A DNA stretch of 64,000 nt from an uncultured Carboxylicivirga sp. (GCA_947503525.1 CANNEA010000001.1:806001-870000), one strand, 5' to 3'. Positions 29,018 to 37,946 are shown, counted from the first letter of the stretch. Numbers and translations are program-made. Notes: generated by a model not told the origin, from the letters alone.

Positions 29018-29354
29018 TGCTGTTTTGCACTTGATGAAAGAATTATGCCCAGGCAAATCAGCATGTATCTAGCCCTTTTTTTACCTGTGGAATAAACTAA
29101 AATTCATCAATCCGATCCATTTCGCACGAAATGAATTGATACAACAGGGTAAGATTGACTCAGTCAATACTTTCATCAAAACCATGAAAGAACTAGATAC
29201 CATGGGCTATCTGTACTATCAACCTTCACAGAGTGCCTATTGATTATCAAGTGTCACTCTTATCACTTTTGATACAAGCACTGATAAAAGCCTTGCTATA
29301 ACCAGTGGTAATAGCAATGATACAAGTACTTCTACAAGCGAACTATTTCCTTAA
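29018..29354 (+). pseudogene. Decayed mobile-element gene (winged-helix-like family), frameshift plus internal stop
   Basis: Read across two frames, the region encodes LDERIMPRQISMYLALF, then after a shift FYLWNKLKFINPIHFARNEL, QQGKIDSVNTFIKTMKELD and MGYLYYQPSQSAY, then a TGA at 29241-29243, and continues in frame to a TAA at 29352. The shift lies in a run of seven T at about 29074-29080; six T would restore the frame. The pattern of a P-x-x-I-S-x-Y-L-A-L-F start, RNEL, a K-I-x-S-x-N-T helix and G-Y-x-x-Y-x-P-S matches from memory a family of small DNA-binding-like proteins carried by Bacteroidota integrative elements, whose C-termini are also Thr/Asp/Lys-rich as here. Low doubt that it is broken; moderate doubt about the family. 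Confidence 0.6.
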
Positions 29355-30358
29355 ATAATAACTATAGAACTATTCGGAGCCAAGCAAGCCTTGCTTGTCC
29401 TCGCCTCTTCACCAAAGATGCCCATTGTTAGCCACTAAACATGTTTCTAAGCGATGCATTTCTTATACGCTAATGCAAAGCTATTGTCGGTCGACGATGT
29501 GCAAAAGAGTTCGGCATAAACCCGCCATTGATGCGCATTGCGATTAAATGATGACCAAAACACATGTGCTTTTGTATTTATATTAATCGACACTTTAAAG
29601 CCATTTAAGTCCTTAAAAGCAGATCAGTTTTGATGTCAAAGGGGTAATGCCCATCAATCCTTGCCCAAGCACAGGCCATTTAAATCCACTTCCTTTTGCA
29701 GCCTACGCCTACCTTTTAATAAAAGTGGCTTAAGCGATAAAGAAATGCCGCAATATGTTTCATTATGCGATATAGATGAGTCAAAACACTTCAAAGTCTC
29801 TGCTTTTTATATCAAAAAGCCCGACTTGGGAAAAACCAAAACCATAATAGATGACTGTATTATCTCCAAATAAGATTAATGCTAACCATGTTTAATCCCA
29901 ATCGAGTCGTTTGATAAAGTCAAATCAAATCTAAACACTGCAATAATAATAATTTCACCCAAGTTGGTATGAACTTGGGAAAAATCGGTGGCTTAAAAGA
30001 ATAATTTTGCCTGAACAATAGTGAAATCTAAACTTCTACGAAGTGAATGCAAGATGTGTTTTTTAGTACCTAAAAACGTTGGTTCTTGCCCTCCGGGGGT
30101 AAACAGAAAAACATGAGTGAATGCAAAAATATAAATAGATGTGTGGCCCAAATTAAAAGTGAAAGACAAATGAACTATTCAAATGAAGGTCTATATTACC
30201 GCTGAAGAGACGCGTAAATATTAGTGCTAATCTTTTATTGTTTATAATAGAAATACGGAATAGTACTATCCGTTTTGAAACTTCAGAGGGTATGCTATTT
30301 TAAGCTAGTTGATGCCTAGTGACATAGGTATAACTACTGAACCAAATAGCTCAAAAAA
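29355..30358. other. Decayed accessory DNA without an intact gene
   Basis: About 1 kb with no convincing gene. A 70-codon open frame at 29661-29873 has no recognisable motif and may be a remnant. A perfect 8-bp hairpin CCCAAGTT/AACTTGGG (29958-29965 and 29972-29979, loop 6 nt) has no T-run. Translating over it gives NNNFTQVGMNLGKIGG, vaguely like a MobC-type motif, but with stops close by. The stretch is best read as remains of an integrated element. Confidence 0.45.
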
Positions 30359-30633
30359 TTAACTTAGTTTCCTTTTTAGTTTTTTCATGTCCTCGCTCAC
30401 TTTTTTACTAATTACTTTGGAATAAAATTGTGTGGTGCGAATACTTTTGTGTCCTAACATTGAACTGGTGGTTTCGATCGGAACCCCAATGGCTAAAGTG
30501 ACTGTAGTGGCAAAAGTATATCGTGCAATATCAAAAGTCAAATTCTCATGTATCTTGCTAAATCCGCTATTTCTTTAAGGTAAGCATTAATTTTTTGGTT
30601 GCTAAGTCTAGAGAAAATATGATCATCGGTTAA
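30359..30633 (-). pseudogene. Tyrosine recombinase (integrase) C-terminal remnant, frameshifted
   Basis: The readable 60-codon piece (30359-30541) is the end of a Bacteroidota phage/transposon-type tyrosine integrase: IARYTFATTVTL, GVPIETTSSMLGHKSIRTTQFYSKV and the family's basic tail. The catalytic Tyr in TQFYSK is kept. The box II His residues are not: where relatives have TFHLARHTFATT this has TFDIARYTFATT, so two of the conserved residues are changed while the Arg remains. Upstream in another frame the sequence continues DHIFSRLSNQKINAYLKEIAD, the normal preceding segment, ending in a stop after a frameshift near 30545. The N-terminal half is missing. It lies about 230 bp from an ssrA-like attachment scar, as expected for an integrase gene. 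Confidence 0.8.
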
Positions 30634-30813
30634 TTGTTAGTCTAAGATAGATTGGATGCGAGCCATCCTGCCTTGAATACGATTCTCTTAATACTCATTT
30701 TGTTCTTGAGTTCATATTATTTCCATTTTGTGTACAAACAATTGTCAAACAAATCTGGAAATAAGTTGAGATTTAGATGGTTAAGAAATTGAATAGAATA
30801 TGTCTAAATGACT

Positions 30814-30860
30814 GAAAGTGAAAACTTTTGAAATTTTTGATTTCAAATATTTTCACTTTC
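30814..30860. repeat. Long imperfect inverted repeat beside the ssrA-like core
   Basis: GAAAGTGAAAA at 30814-30824 pairs with TTTTCACTTTC at 30850-30860, and after a short mismatch the arms continue with TTTGAAAT, giving a stem of about 20 bp. It touches the ssrA-like 3' end with no gap. It could be the former ssrA terminator carried with the fragment, or a recombinase site; there is no strong T-run. Confidence 0.55.
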
Positions 30861-30898
30861 TAGTGGAGCTGCAGGGAATCGAACCCTGGTCCAGTACC
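30861..30898 (-). other. Partial ssrA (tmRNA) 3' end, probable attachment scar
   Basis: On the minus strand the sequence reads as a T-arm and acceptor end: stem CAGGG/CCCTG around loop TTCGATT, then CAGCTCC, a discriminator A, and CTA. CAGCTCCA is the 3' acceptor strand of bacterial tmRNA, which pairs with the 5' GGGGCTG. No 5' end, tag reading frame or pseudoknots follow at higher coordinates, so the gene is not complete here. Integrative elements often enter the 3' end of ssrA and leave such a copy. A tRNA with an unusual acceptor is a less likely source. Confidence 0.65.
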
Positions 30899-31103
30899 TT
30901 TTTTATTTCCAGAACTTTATAATCAAATTAAAGAGCTTTTGTAAAAGCAATTGTCAAACAATTTTTTAATTAACTTTTACCAATACACTACCTTACAAAT
31001 TTAAGTAAAAGATTGTACTTTAGTACTTAGTTGTCGTAAGTTACAGATTGACAGATTGATAAGATAGCACAAAAAAAGCACTATCAGTTCAAGAGTACTA
31101 TTT

Positions 31104-32075
31104 TTAGTTTAAAAATTCTTTTACCTTTTTCGGTTCAATTTTAATGTTTCTATCGTAATAGCCTTTAATGGTTAGCCATTGTGGGTTCGTAAATTCAGTG
31201 TTGGATTCTGATTTTACAAGGTTTATATTTATACTATCCTTAGATGAGTATGTAAGTTCAATCCATATAATATCACCTATTTCAATACCGCGACTAGTAA
31301 AAAACTTGTCGTATATATTTTGTGTTAAAATTTCTATGTTTGGTTGTGTTGAAAGTATGTGGTTTGGGTTATTTGAAATTAATACTGCTGGTTTATTGCA
31401 GTTTTCTGCAAATATTGAAACTAAGAAGCTTGAATATTCATTGTTGGAATAAATCAATTCTTGATAATCAAAATCCTGATTAATGATGTTGTGATCCTTT
31501 TTAAACGCTGAATTAACAAGGTCTATAATTTCCGTTTTTACTTTATCTAAATAGGATAAATACTGCAAATATTTATTAGAATTCTCAATTCTTCTTTGAT
31601 GCTTAAGGTATCCTGTAGGTTTGATGCCTTTAAATTCTGTTTTGTATTGTTCCTTATAGAACAACTGAAATGGGAAATTGTAAATAGCACAAGTCTTGAA
31701 GATGTCTGCGGGTTCTAATTCACAATTGTTAATGCTATTTTTAAATTTTATTTGATCATAACCCAATAAAGTAGCAGCTTCATTAAGATTAATTCCTTTA
31801 GCCTCCAAAACCTTATCAAGTTGTTTAATTTGATTGCGATCTATTATATGATCTGCAGTCCAAACTGACTCTTCGTTTCCTAGGTATTCAAGTGGTTCAA
31901 TTTTAAGTAACTGACATATTTTGAGGAATGAGTCAAGTTTAATGCTGTTAATGTTATCCAGCATCTTTTGAAGCCCAGGTCGGCTAATATTCATTCTTCT
32001 GGCAAATTCATTTAGCGAAATATTCTTCTCTGATAACTTATTAAGTACTGTTTTTGAGAAATGCTTTAGTTCCAA
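31104..32075 (-). CDS. Two-HTH (XRE-type) element regulator
   Basis: A 323-residue protein with an N-terminal XRE-like helix-turn-helix (about 10-55, SLNEFARRMNISRPGLQKML) and a second, weaker one (about 90-135, NLNEAATLLGYDQIKFKNSI). The remaining 180 residues have no domain I recognise; the end of the protein is beta-rich. It is transcribed away from the small HTH gene and primase-helicase, so it is placed like a repressor of the mobile module and may control the shared 127-bp gap. The two tandem HTH units suggest binding to a long or repeated operator. Function is inference from position and HTH content. Confidence 0.7.
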   Translation of the reverse strand: MELKHFSKTVLNKLSEKNISLNEFARRMNISRPGLQKMLDNINSIKLDSFLKICQLLKIEPLEYLGNEESVWTADHIIDRNQIKQLDKVLEAKGINLNEAATLLGYDQIKFKNSINNCELEPADIFKTCAIYNFPFQLFYKEQYKTEFKGIKPTGYLKHQRRIENSNKYLQYLSYLDKVKTEIIDLVNSAFKKDHNIINQDFDYQELIYSNNEYSSFLVSIFAENCNKPAVLISNNPNHILSTQPNIEILTQNIYDKFFTSRGIEIGDIIWIELTYSSKDSININLVKSESNTEFTNPQWLTIKGYYDRNIKIEPKKVKEFLN

Positions 32076-32202
32076 AATATGATGATTTGATGAAAAAATT
32101 TGGTCAAGATTAAATTCTTTTCAATATTTGCAACAAAAGATGCCAATGGCATAAATAGTTTCAAGTATTGAATTATATTTATTTCATAAATCTAATATAC
32201 GA

Positions 32203-32484
32203 ATGGAAAACGAAAAAATAGAGTTTGTTCAAGTACCGTTGAAGACATTTGAGTATAAAATGGAAAGTATTGTACTTAGAACCTTACGAAAGTATGAGCG
32301 GATTAGAGCGGTAGAAAAGAAGTCAGAAGAGACTTTATTAACTAAGAGTAAAGCGGCAAAGACATTGGGTGTATGTTATAATACCTTGAGCAATATGATT
32401 GATAAGGGGCTTATTAAGACCACATTAGACCATAAGAAAATACTTCAATCATCAATAGACGAATATTACAAGAATAATAGATAG
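32203..32484 (+). CDS. Small helix-turn-helix protein (excisionase/MerR-like)
   Basis: A 93-residue protein whose C-terminal half is a winged HTH of the HTH_17 type: LTKSKAAKTLGVCYNTLSNMIDKGLIKTT. Such proteins commonly occur in Bacteroidota mobile elements as excision or replication accessory factors. It ends 5 bp before the primase-helicase gene and is very likely cotranscribed. Whether it directs excision cannot be told, since no intact integrase is nearby. Confidence 0.75.
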   Translation: MENEKIEFVQVPLKTFEYKMESIVLRTLRKYERIRAVEKKSEETLLTKSKAAKTLGVCYNTLSNMIDKGLIKTTLDHKKILQSSIDEYYKNNR

Positions 32485-32489
32485 CAGCT

Positions 32490-35027
32490 ATGAGAGATCT
32501 TAAATCAGAAATCTTGACTGCTACAGATGGTGGATTGGATATTTTAAAAAATCTATACCCTCAAATCCCTCAAAACCTAAAAAAGAATTTTAGGATACGC
32601 CCTCCGGAGAAAGATACAAATATGAGTGCATCTCTTTGGTTAAATAATGATGGAGTATATTATTTAAATGATTTTGGGGATCGAAGTTTGAATGGAAATG
32701 CAATTGATCATTTTATGCGCTTGAAAAATGTTGATTTTTCAAGCGCTATTAAGATGCTTGCTGAAGATTTATCAATTATTAATCCATCTTCTACTCAAAG
32801 ACAAAGATCAGAAGAGAATATTATTCAAATTACAGATAAGGAATTAGTATTAAAAAAGTTCACTAAACGAGAACTTGAATATTTTGGGGATAAGATTACC
32901 TCTCAGTTACTAAGTCAATACGATATTCATTCAGTCAGGAAATATGGGAAATTAAAATCTTCACCTGATTATTTCTTGTTTTTTTACGGTCCTTTCAAAA
33001 ACGGACAAAAAAAATGGGGTAAAATTAATAAACCTCAAGATAAAGAGGATCGATTTTTTCAGATAGGTGAAAGATCTAAAGATTTTATTTTTGGCTTTAA
33101 ACAATTGCCTGATTTTACCTCTGAAATTTTTATTGCAGCTGGAGAAAAGGATGTTGTATCCCTTGCATCAAAAGGTTATTATGCCGTAGCTTTTAACAGT
33201 GAAACAGCTAGAATATCAGATAAACAGATTAGTTTATTAAGATCAAAGTGTAAAACATTGTATGTTCTGTTTGATATTGATGAAGGCGGAGTAAAATCTG
33301 CAAATGAACTTATTGATAAATATCCATTTATTCTGAAAGTTACATTACCTCAAGAGTTGAAGAATTATATAGATTGGAGGGGTAATCCAAGCAATGATAT
33401 TTCGGATTTATTTAGATTTTATTCAAAGGAGCAGTTTGAGGAATTAATTGATATAGCAAGCTCCTCCGACAATATTTGTCTCAACATAGATAATTTAATT
33501 TGCAAAGTAGGAAAGGAATCCAAAAAAAAGCTAATTGTTAATCAAACCAACTTGCTAAAGGCACTTCAAGATGCATCAATATTTCGATATAAAAGAGATG
33601 GAAAAAATATTTTTATCCGAATTAAGGGTACTGTTTTACATGAAGTAACTATATCTCAAATTAGAGACTTTATAATTAATGAGTTGAAAATAAGAAATAA
33701 AAAATTTGAGCTGGAAAGAATTCTAAAAGGTGCTAAGCATTACTTGAATGAAGGTAATCTTAGTACTCTACGATTAAAAAGAAAAGTTGAAGAGTTTAAA
33801 GGGCGTCATGGTAAAGAGTTGTTTTTTTTTCAAGGTAAAATCTGGAATATTTCATCAGATAAGATTGATGAAGTATCATATAATACAATGAAAGAATACT
33901 TATGGGATTATCAATTGATTAACTGGTTTCCAGTTTTAGAAAAAGACTACTTTACAATCAAGAGAGATGATAGAGGAGATTTTTCATTTTCATATAAGAA
34001 AGGATATTGTGATTTTCTTGATTTTATAATAAATACATCAAATATTTATTGGGAAAAGGATACTGAAACTAAGACAACTCAAGAATTAAGAGAGGGTACA
34101 TATCAAATTCTTAGCAAAATAACTGGTATAGGTTACTTGTTGCATACCAACAAAGAAGAGAGTATGCGCAAGGCAGTTATTGCAACAGATTTTGTCGAAA
34201 GAAATATTGGCGAGGAACAGGGAGGTACAGGAAAGTCTTTGGTTGGAATGGCATTGATGGAATTATTACCTACTCATTATCGAGGGGCTGGTCAAAAAGA
34301 TTTTTTTAAAGATAAACACATACTTAGTGGTATTGCTCCACAAACTAAATTGATCTTTTTCGATGATGCTAGTAAAGATTTTAAACCTAAAGATGTTTAT
34401 ACTTTGATAACAGGAATTCCTGATGTAAATAATAAGCATGAAAACGTTTTTCATTTGGATCGAGAACAGTCTCTTAAGCTTTTTATTACGACAAATCATA
34501 CTCCCCAATCAACAGGCAGTGCTACAGACAGAAGGTTCTTCTTCATGACTTTTTCTAATTATTATAACCTAAAACATCAACCAATTCATGATTTTGATAG
34601 AGAAATGTTCAAGAAGGATTGGGGATATGAGCAGTGGAATCGATTTTACAATTTTATGGCGCAATGTGTAAAGGCTTATTTAAAATTCGGTTTGGTTTAT
34701 GCACCATTTGAGAGTGTTCAGGCGAATAGGTTGCGTAGTTCAATTAATCAACCCTTTCTAGAATGGGCTGAAGAGAATGAAGATTTGTTTGTTGATAAAA
34801 CACTAAAAAAGGCTGAGTTTGATAATCTCTTTATGGCAGCATTGTCAGAGAATGAGAGACGGTATATGAATACAAGACTTATTAAAAAATCTCTCAAACA
34901 ATACTGTGAATTGAAAGGCCTTCTTTACAATCCTAGTAAGGAGGGTGATCACATCAAACGCAATGGTAAAGAATACTATGAAATACAATTACCAGAGGAA
35001 GGGAGTAATGGCAAGCGGGAACAGTAA
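32490..35027 (+). CDS. Primase-helicase (TOPRIM plus P-loop helicase)
   Basis: An 845-residue replication protein. The first 100 residues resemble a primase N-terminal segment (LNDFGDRSLNGNAIDHFM) without the zinc cysteines. A TOPRIM-like domain follows at about 210-275, with Glu in AAGEKDVVSL and the acidic pair in LFDIDEGG. The C-terminal part has a helicase ATPase: Walker A GGTGKS at 578-583, Walker B LIFFDDA, and LFITTNHTP as the sensor region, as in virulence-associated E/D5-like helicases. It would start and unwind the element's DNA for replication after transfer. Placement between an HTH gene and mobilization genes is the usual order in Bacteroidota mobilizable elements. Confidence 0.82.
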   Translation: MRDLKSEILTATDGGLDILKNLYPQIPQNLKKNFRIRPPEKDTNMSASLWLNNDGVYYLNDFGDRSLNGNAIDHFMRLKNVDFSSAIKMLAEDLSIINPSSTQRQRSEENIIQITDKELVLKKFTKRELEYFGDKITSQLLSQYDIHSVRKYGKLKSSPDYFLFFYGPFKNGQKKWGKINKPQDKEDRFFQIGERSKDFIFGFKQLPDFTSEIFIAAGEKDVVSLASKGYYAVAFNSETARISDKQISLLRSKCKTLYVLFDIDEGGVKSANELIDKYPFILKVTLPQELKNYIDWRGNPSNDISDLFRFYSKEQFEELIDIASSSDNICLNIDNLICKVGKESKKKLIVNQTNLLKALQDASIFRYKRDGKNIFIRIKGTVLHEVTISQIRDFIINELKIRNKKFELERILKGAKHYLNEGNLSTLRLKRKVEEFKGRHGKELFFFQGKIWNISSDKIDEVSYNTMKEYLWDYQLINWFPVLEKDYFTIKRDDRGDFSFSYKKGYCDFLDFIINTSNIYWEKDTETKTTQELREGTYQILSKITGIGYLLHTNKEESMRKAVIATDFVERNIGEEQGGTGKSLVGMALMELLPTHYRGAGQKDFFKDKHILSGIAPQTKLIFFDDASKDFKPKDVYTLITGIPDVNNKHENVFHLDREQSLKLFITTNHTPQSTGSATDRRFFFMTFSNYYNLKHQPIHDFDREMFKKDWGYEQWNRFYNFMAQCVKAYLKFGLVYAPFESVQANRLRSSINQPFLEWAEENEDLFVDKTLKKAEFDNLFMAALSENERRYMNTRLIKKSLKQYCELKGLLYNPSKEGDHIKRNGKEYYEIQLPEEGSNGKREQ

Positions 35028-35178
35028 ACCTGTTCATTCTAAGAAGGCTTTATTTTATAAAGATCAGAAAATCAAGTGAATGTAAATATGAATATATGTT
35101 TGCATTAAAACCATTGGCTAATAAATAGTGGCTAATGGTCAGCTAAACAGATTGTTAATTAATACTAAACTATATTAT
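35028..35178. promoter_or_regulatory. Gap before mobilization genes, possible oriT
   Basis: A 151-bp AT-rich gap directly upstream of the mobilization genes. It holds a direct repeat TGGCTAAT at 35115-35122 and 35129-35136, framed by ACCATT and ATGGT. Transfer origins often lie just upstream of relaxase operons and carry such small repeats, so this is a candidate oriT, but no known nick sequence is recognised. Confidence 0.25.
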
Positions 35179-35772
35179 ATGTCAACAACTATTACAACAA
35201 CCAATATTGGAAAAGAAGAGCTGAGATCGTTGAGGACTTTAGCTAAAAAGCACGATTTAAAGCAGGTTGATTTTATTAACCGCTGTATATCCTATTTCCG
35301 GAAAACAGGAATTAACCCTGCAGATGAAATTACTTCACCTCGGGAGGAAATCATTAAGTTGAACACTAGAGTTGATCAAATAATTCGATATATCCGAACG
35401 CAGGAAGAGAAAAAGTTGAATCCATTATTAGATGAAATGATTGCTATTAGTAAGAAATTAAATCATCAAATGGATGATCAATTAACAACAAGGCATTTCG
35501 ATGTAATAGTAAAGTATTTGAAAATACTTTTTGACTATTTGAAGAGTAGCCAGGAAATAAGTCATGAAAAGATAGAAAATATGCATTCAGCTTTAGGTTT
35601 GATTCCCGAAAAAATTAAAGATTCCAATCAGATTCTTTTTTTGATTAAGGAGTTACATGAAAGCTTGTATTATTCATTAGCAAATCGATCAGCAGTGGGA
35701 GGAATTCGAAAAGAAGATATCTATGATTTTAAAGAGATTGTGGAGCGTTTTAATCAGATACAAGAGGGTTGA
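35179..35772 (+). CDS. BfmA/BtgA family mobilization protein
   Basis: A 197-residue protein from the ATG at 35179; an in-frame GTG at 35128 would add 17 residues but the sequence conserved in the family begins after it. The signature is KKHDLKQVDFINRCISYFRKTGINPADEI, a ribbon-helix-helix-like N-terminus, followed by SPREEIIKLNTRVDQIIRYIRTQE, which matches BfmA/BtgA proteins of Bacteroides mobilizable plasmids and transposons from memory. These bind the transfer origin and assist the relaxase. The relaxase gene begins 2 bp after its stop. Confidence 0.8.
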   Translation: MSTTITTTNIGKEELRSLRTLAKKHDLKQVDFINRCISYFRKTGINPADEITSPREEIIKLNTRVDQIIRYIRTQEEKKLNPLLDEMIAISKKLNHQMDDQLTTRHFDVIVKYLKILFDYLKSSQEISHEKIENMHSALGLIPEKIKDSNQILFLIKELHESLYYSLANRSAVGGIRKEDIYDFKEIVERFNQIQEG

Positions 35773-35774
35773 TT

Positions 35775-37184
35775 ATGCCATATTTGAAATTTGATTCACC
35801 GGCAGATGCAAATAAAACTACACCCAAAGGCTTTATGTTATATATGGAGAAAGAGGATAAGGAAAAAGGTATGGATAAAGAACTTTGGTTTAATGAAAGA
35901 GAAGATTTTATTACGCCTCATAGAATTATTGAAGATATTCAACGTCAAAAAGGCCTAGGAAAAAATGATTGCAGATATTATACAGGAAGTATCAGCTTTT
36001 CAGAAGAGGAACTAATCTTTTTAAATAGGGACGATAAAAAACTCAAGCAATTTGGTAAGGCATTTATTTCTGAATATGCATCTAATTTTAACAAAAAGCT
36101 TGCTGCAAATGATGTTCGGTTTTATTTAAAGCTTGAATCCAATAGGTATTTCAAAGGAACTGATAAAGAGGTTGAGACTGGTGTGAGAAAAGCAGGCGAT
36201 AAAAAGCTTGGTCTAAACACTCATTTCCATTTTATCACAGGAAGAAAAAGTGTTGATGAAACGAAGAAGCTTTCGCCATTAAGTAATCATATCAACACTA
36301 AATCAGGGGCTGTTACTGGTGGTTTTTCACGTGATAACCTAAAAGCGCGAACTGAGATTTTGTTTGATACTCTGTTTGGCTATAACAGGCCGATTGAGCA
36401 AACTTATCAGCACTTTAAAGATGTCAGTACAACCAAAGATTTTTCAAAAAGAACTCAGGCGATAGAAAGGTCTGTGGATAAATCACAGTCATTGTTGAAA
36501 TATGATCAGATGACTATCGATGAAAAAAAGAAGAAACTAAATGTACTAATGAATTATATACAACATGGACAGGAAAGAGCTATTGGTGTTATTCAAATGG
36601 ATAGTTTAACCATATTGAAGGAAGCTCAGATTCGTAGTTATAATGGTGATGTATATAAAGCCTTACTGAATATGAATTACAGACTAAAGGATGGATTTCA
36701 ACCCAAAGGAGAAGTCACTCCATTTATTATTGATTATGCCAGATTTGTGGGGGCTCCTTATAATAAACTTCCTGATTCATTAAAAGAAGATCGATTCATG
36801 AGATTTGGACAGATAATTAATAAAAAACTACCAGATAACAAGAAGCTGGATTTAGAAAAGTTATTTAAAGTTGAACAGCAAAATCAGCTTAACGGTAAAA
36901 TTTATCGGGCTTTAAGTGAATTTAATAAGCTTATAGCAACGAGTGATGGTATGGGAGATGTTAATGAAACGGTTATTGCTCTTTCTGAGGATAAGCAATC
37001 TGAGAGGGTAGGAATACAAGAGACTAGCGCTGAAACTCAATCAACATCATCTATTAAAGCAATGTCATCGCTGATCGAGGAAGTTTTGGTGAGTGATGTT
37101 AATAGTGGCAACTCAGGCTCATCTTATAAAGAAGAGCAAAAACCTAAGAAAAAGAAGAAAAAATATAACAGACCTAAATTTTAA
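35775..37184 (+). CDS. Mobilization relaxase, DUF5712/BfmB-like
   Basis: A 469-residue relaxase-like protein. ATG at 35775 follows the BfmA-type stop by 2 bp; a TTG six bases earlier is less likely. The His-rich motif LNTHFHFITGR (His150, His152) fits the metal-binding HxH of relaxases, and a conserved opening MPYLKFDSP is typical of the DUF5712 family in Bacteroidota mobilizable elements. The C-terminal 60 residues are low-complexity, ending in a Lys-rich tail (KKKKKKY). It should nick the transfer origin and lead one strand into a recipient with the help of another element's conjugation machinery, since no mating-pair genes are in the window. Confidence 0.82.
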   Translation: MPYLKFDSPADANKTTPKGFMLYMEKEDKEKGMDKELWFNEREDFITPHRIIEDIQRQKGLGKNDCRYYTGSISFSEEELIFLNRDDKKLKQFGKAFISEYASNFNKKLAANDVRFYLKLESNRYFKGTDKEVETGVRKAGDKKLGLNTHFHFITGRKSVDETKKLSPLSNHINTKSGAVTGGFSRDNLKARTEILFDTLFGYNRPIEQTYQHFKDVSTTKDFSKRTQAIERSVDKSQSLLKYDQMTIDEKKKKLNVLMNYIQHGQERAIGVIQMDSLTILKEAQIRSYNGDVYKALLNMNYRLKDGFQPKGEVTPFIIDYARFVGAPYNKLPDSLKEDRFMRFGQIINKKLPDNKKLDLEKLFKVEQQNQLNGKIYRALSEFNKLIATSDGMGDVNETVIALSEDKQSERVGIQETSAETQSTSSIKAMSSLIEEVLVSDVNSGNSGSSYKEEQKPKKKKKKYNRPKF

Positions 37185-37188
37185 TATT

Positions 37189-37935
37189 ATGAAAAATATC
37201 TACGCAGTGGTTAATAATAAAGGCGGAGTCGGTAAGACATCCACGGTTTTTAACCTGGCAGCAGGCATAGCAAAACGGGGAATTAAAACTTTGATGCTTG
37301 ATTTAGATCCCCAGGCAAATTTGACCCAATCATGTGGTTGTACATATCAATCAAATATTTTTGATGCACTTGTTAGTGATTCTGAACTACCGATAATCCC
37401 AGTAAAGGAAAATTTATTTATCTCACCTTCCACTATGGAATTATCCAAATTTGAGCACCTACAAGAAGTTGGTAAAGAGAATATCCTAAAATCGCTCTTA
37501 GACAAGGTAAAGGGTGAGTTCGACTATGTCTTCATCGATTGTCAACCTTCACTCTCAGCCTTGACAATGAGTGCGCTTATTGCTGCAGATCGAGTTTTAA
37601 TCCCTCTACAAAGTCACTTTTTACCTAGTCATGGTTTAAAACACTTGTTATCAATTATAGAGAAGACCAAGAAACGCTTAAATCCTGAATTAGAAGTTGG
37701 AGGTATAATACTGACCATGTACAAAAAGAACACTGTGTTATCTCGTGATATAGCCAGTTTTGTTGGTACGAACTTTCAAGACCTTGTTTTTAAGACAAAA
37801 ATAAGAGACACAACCTCAATATCTGAAGCGCCAGCATATCAATCTGATATATTTGAGTACAGCCCAGGTGGATTAGGTGCCTTAGACTATGGTAATTTAT
37901 GTACAGAGTTTCTACAGCGATTCGATAATAAATAA
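37189..37935 (+). CDS. parA: ParA-family partition ATPase
   Basis: A 248-residue ParA/Soj-type ATPase. The ATG at 37189 puts the deviant Walker A motif KGGVGKT at residues 11-17; the open frame extends back into the relaxase gene, but that part is not ParA-like. Other motifs are the Walker A' region LMLDLDPQANLTQS and Walker B YVFIDCQPSLSAL. It lacks the N-terminal HTH of plasmid P1-type ParA, so it is a small type Ib-like ParA that works with a small DNA-binding partner. That fits the 94-residue protein that follows 11 bp downstream and the repeat array beyond it. Confidence 0.92.
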   Translation: MKNIYAVVNNKGGVGKTSTVFNLAAGIAKRGIKTLMLDLDPQANLTQSCGCTYQSNIFDALVSDSELPIIPVKENLFISPSTMELSKFEHLQEVGKENILKSLLDKVKGEFDYVFIDCQPSLSALTMSALIAADRVLIPLQSHFLPSHGLKHLLSIIEKTKKRLNPELEVGGIILTMYKKNTVLSRDIASFVGTNFQDLVFKTKIRDTTSISEAPAYQSDIFEYSPGGLGALDYGNLCTEFLQRFDNK

Positions 37936-37946
37936 AACTACGTATC

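Larger units (their letters stand above)
30634..31103. other. Attachment-site region: repeats around an ssrA-like core
   Basis: No protein gene is seen. In order the region has the 14-mer CAATTGTCAAACAA at 30739-30752, TCTGGAAATAA at about 30755-30765, a long imperfect hairpin at 30814-30860, the ssrA-like 3' end at 30861-30898, TTATTTCCAGA (inverse of the 11-mer) at 30902-30912, and the same 14-mer again at 30948-30961. Paired short repeats placed on both sides of a tRNA/tmRNA-like core are what integrase arm-binding sites would look like. This is inference from arrangement. Confidence 0.5.

Noticed and set aside
29661-29873. 70-codon open frame in decayed DNA
   Set aside because: No recognisable motif, lies among pseudogenes; kept only as a possible remnant in the description of that stretch.
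29941-30000. MobC-like motif NNNFTQVGMNLGKIGG
   Set aside because: Too short and broken by stops; similarity is weak and the hairpin alone could explain the sequence.
30861-31103. Complete tmRNA gene
   Set aside because: Only the last 38 bases look like tmRNA; no 5' acceptor strand, tag frame or pseudoknots follow.
37093-37188. Longer parA starting at 37093
   Set aside because: The extra 32 residues lie in the relaxase coding region and do not resemble ParA; ATG 37189 places the Walker motif as expected.
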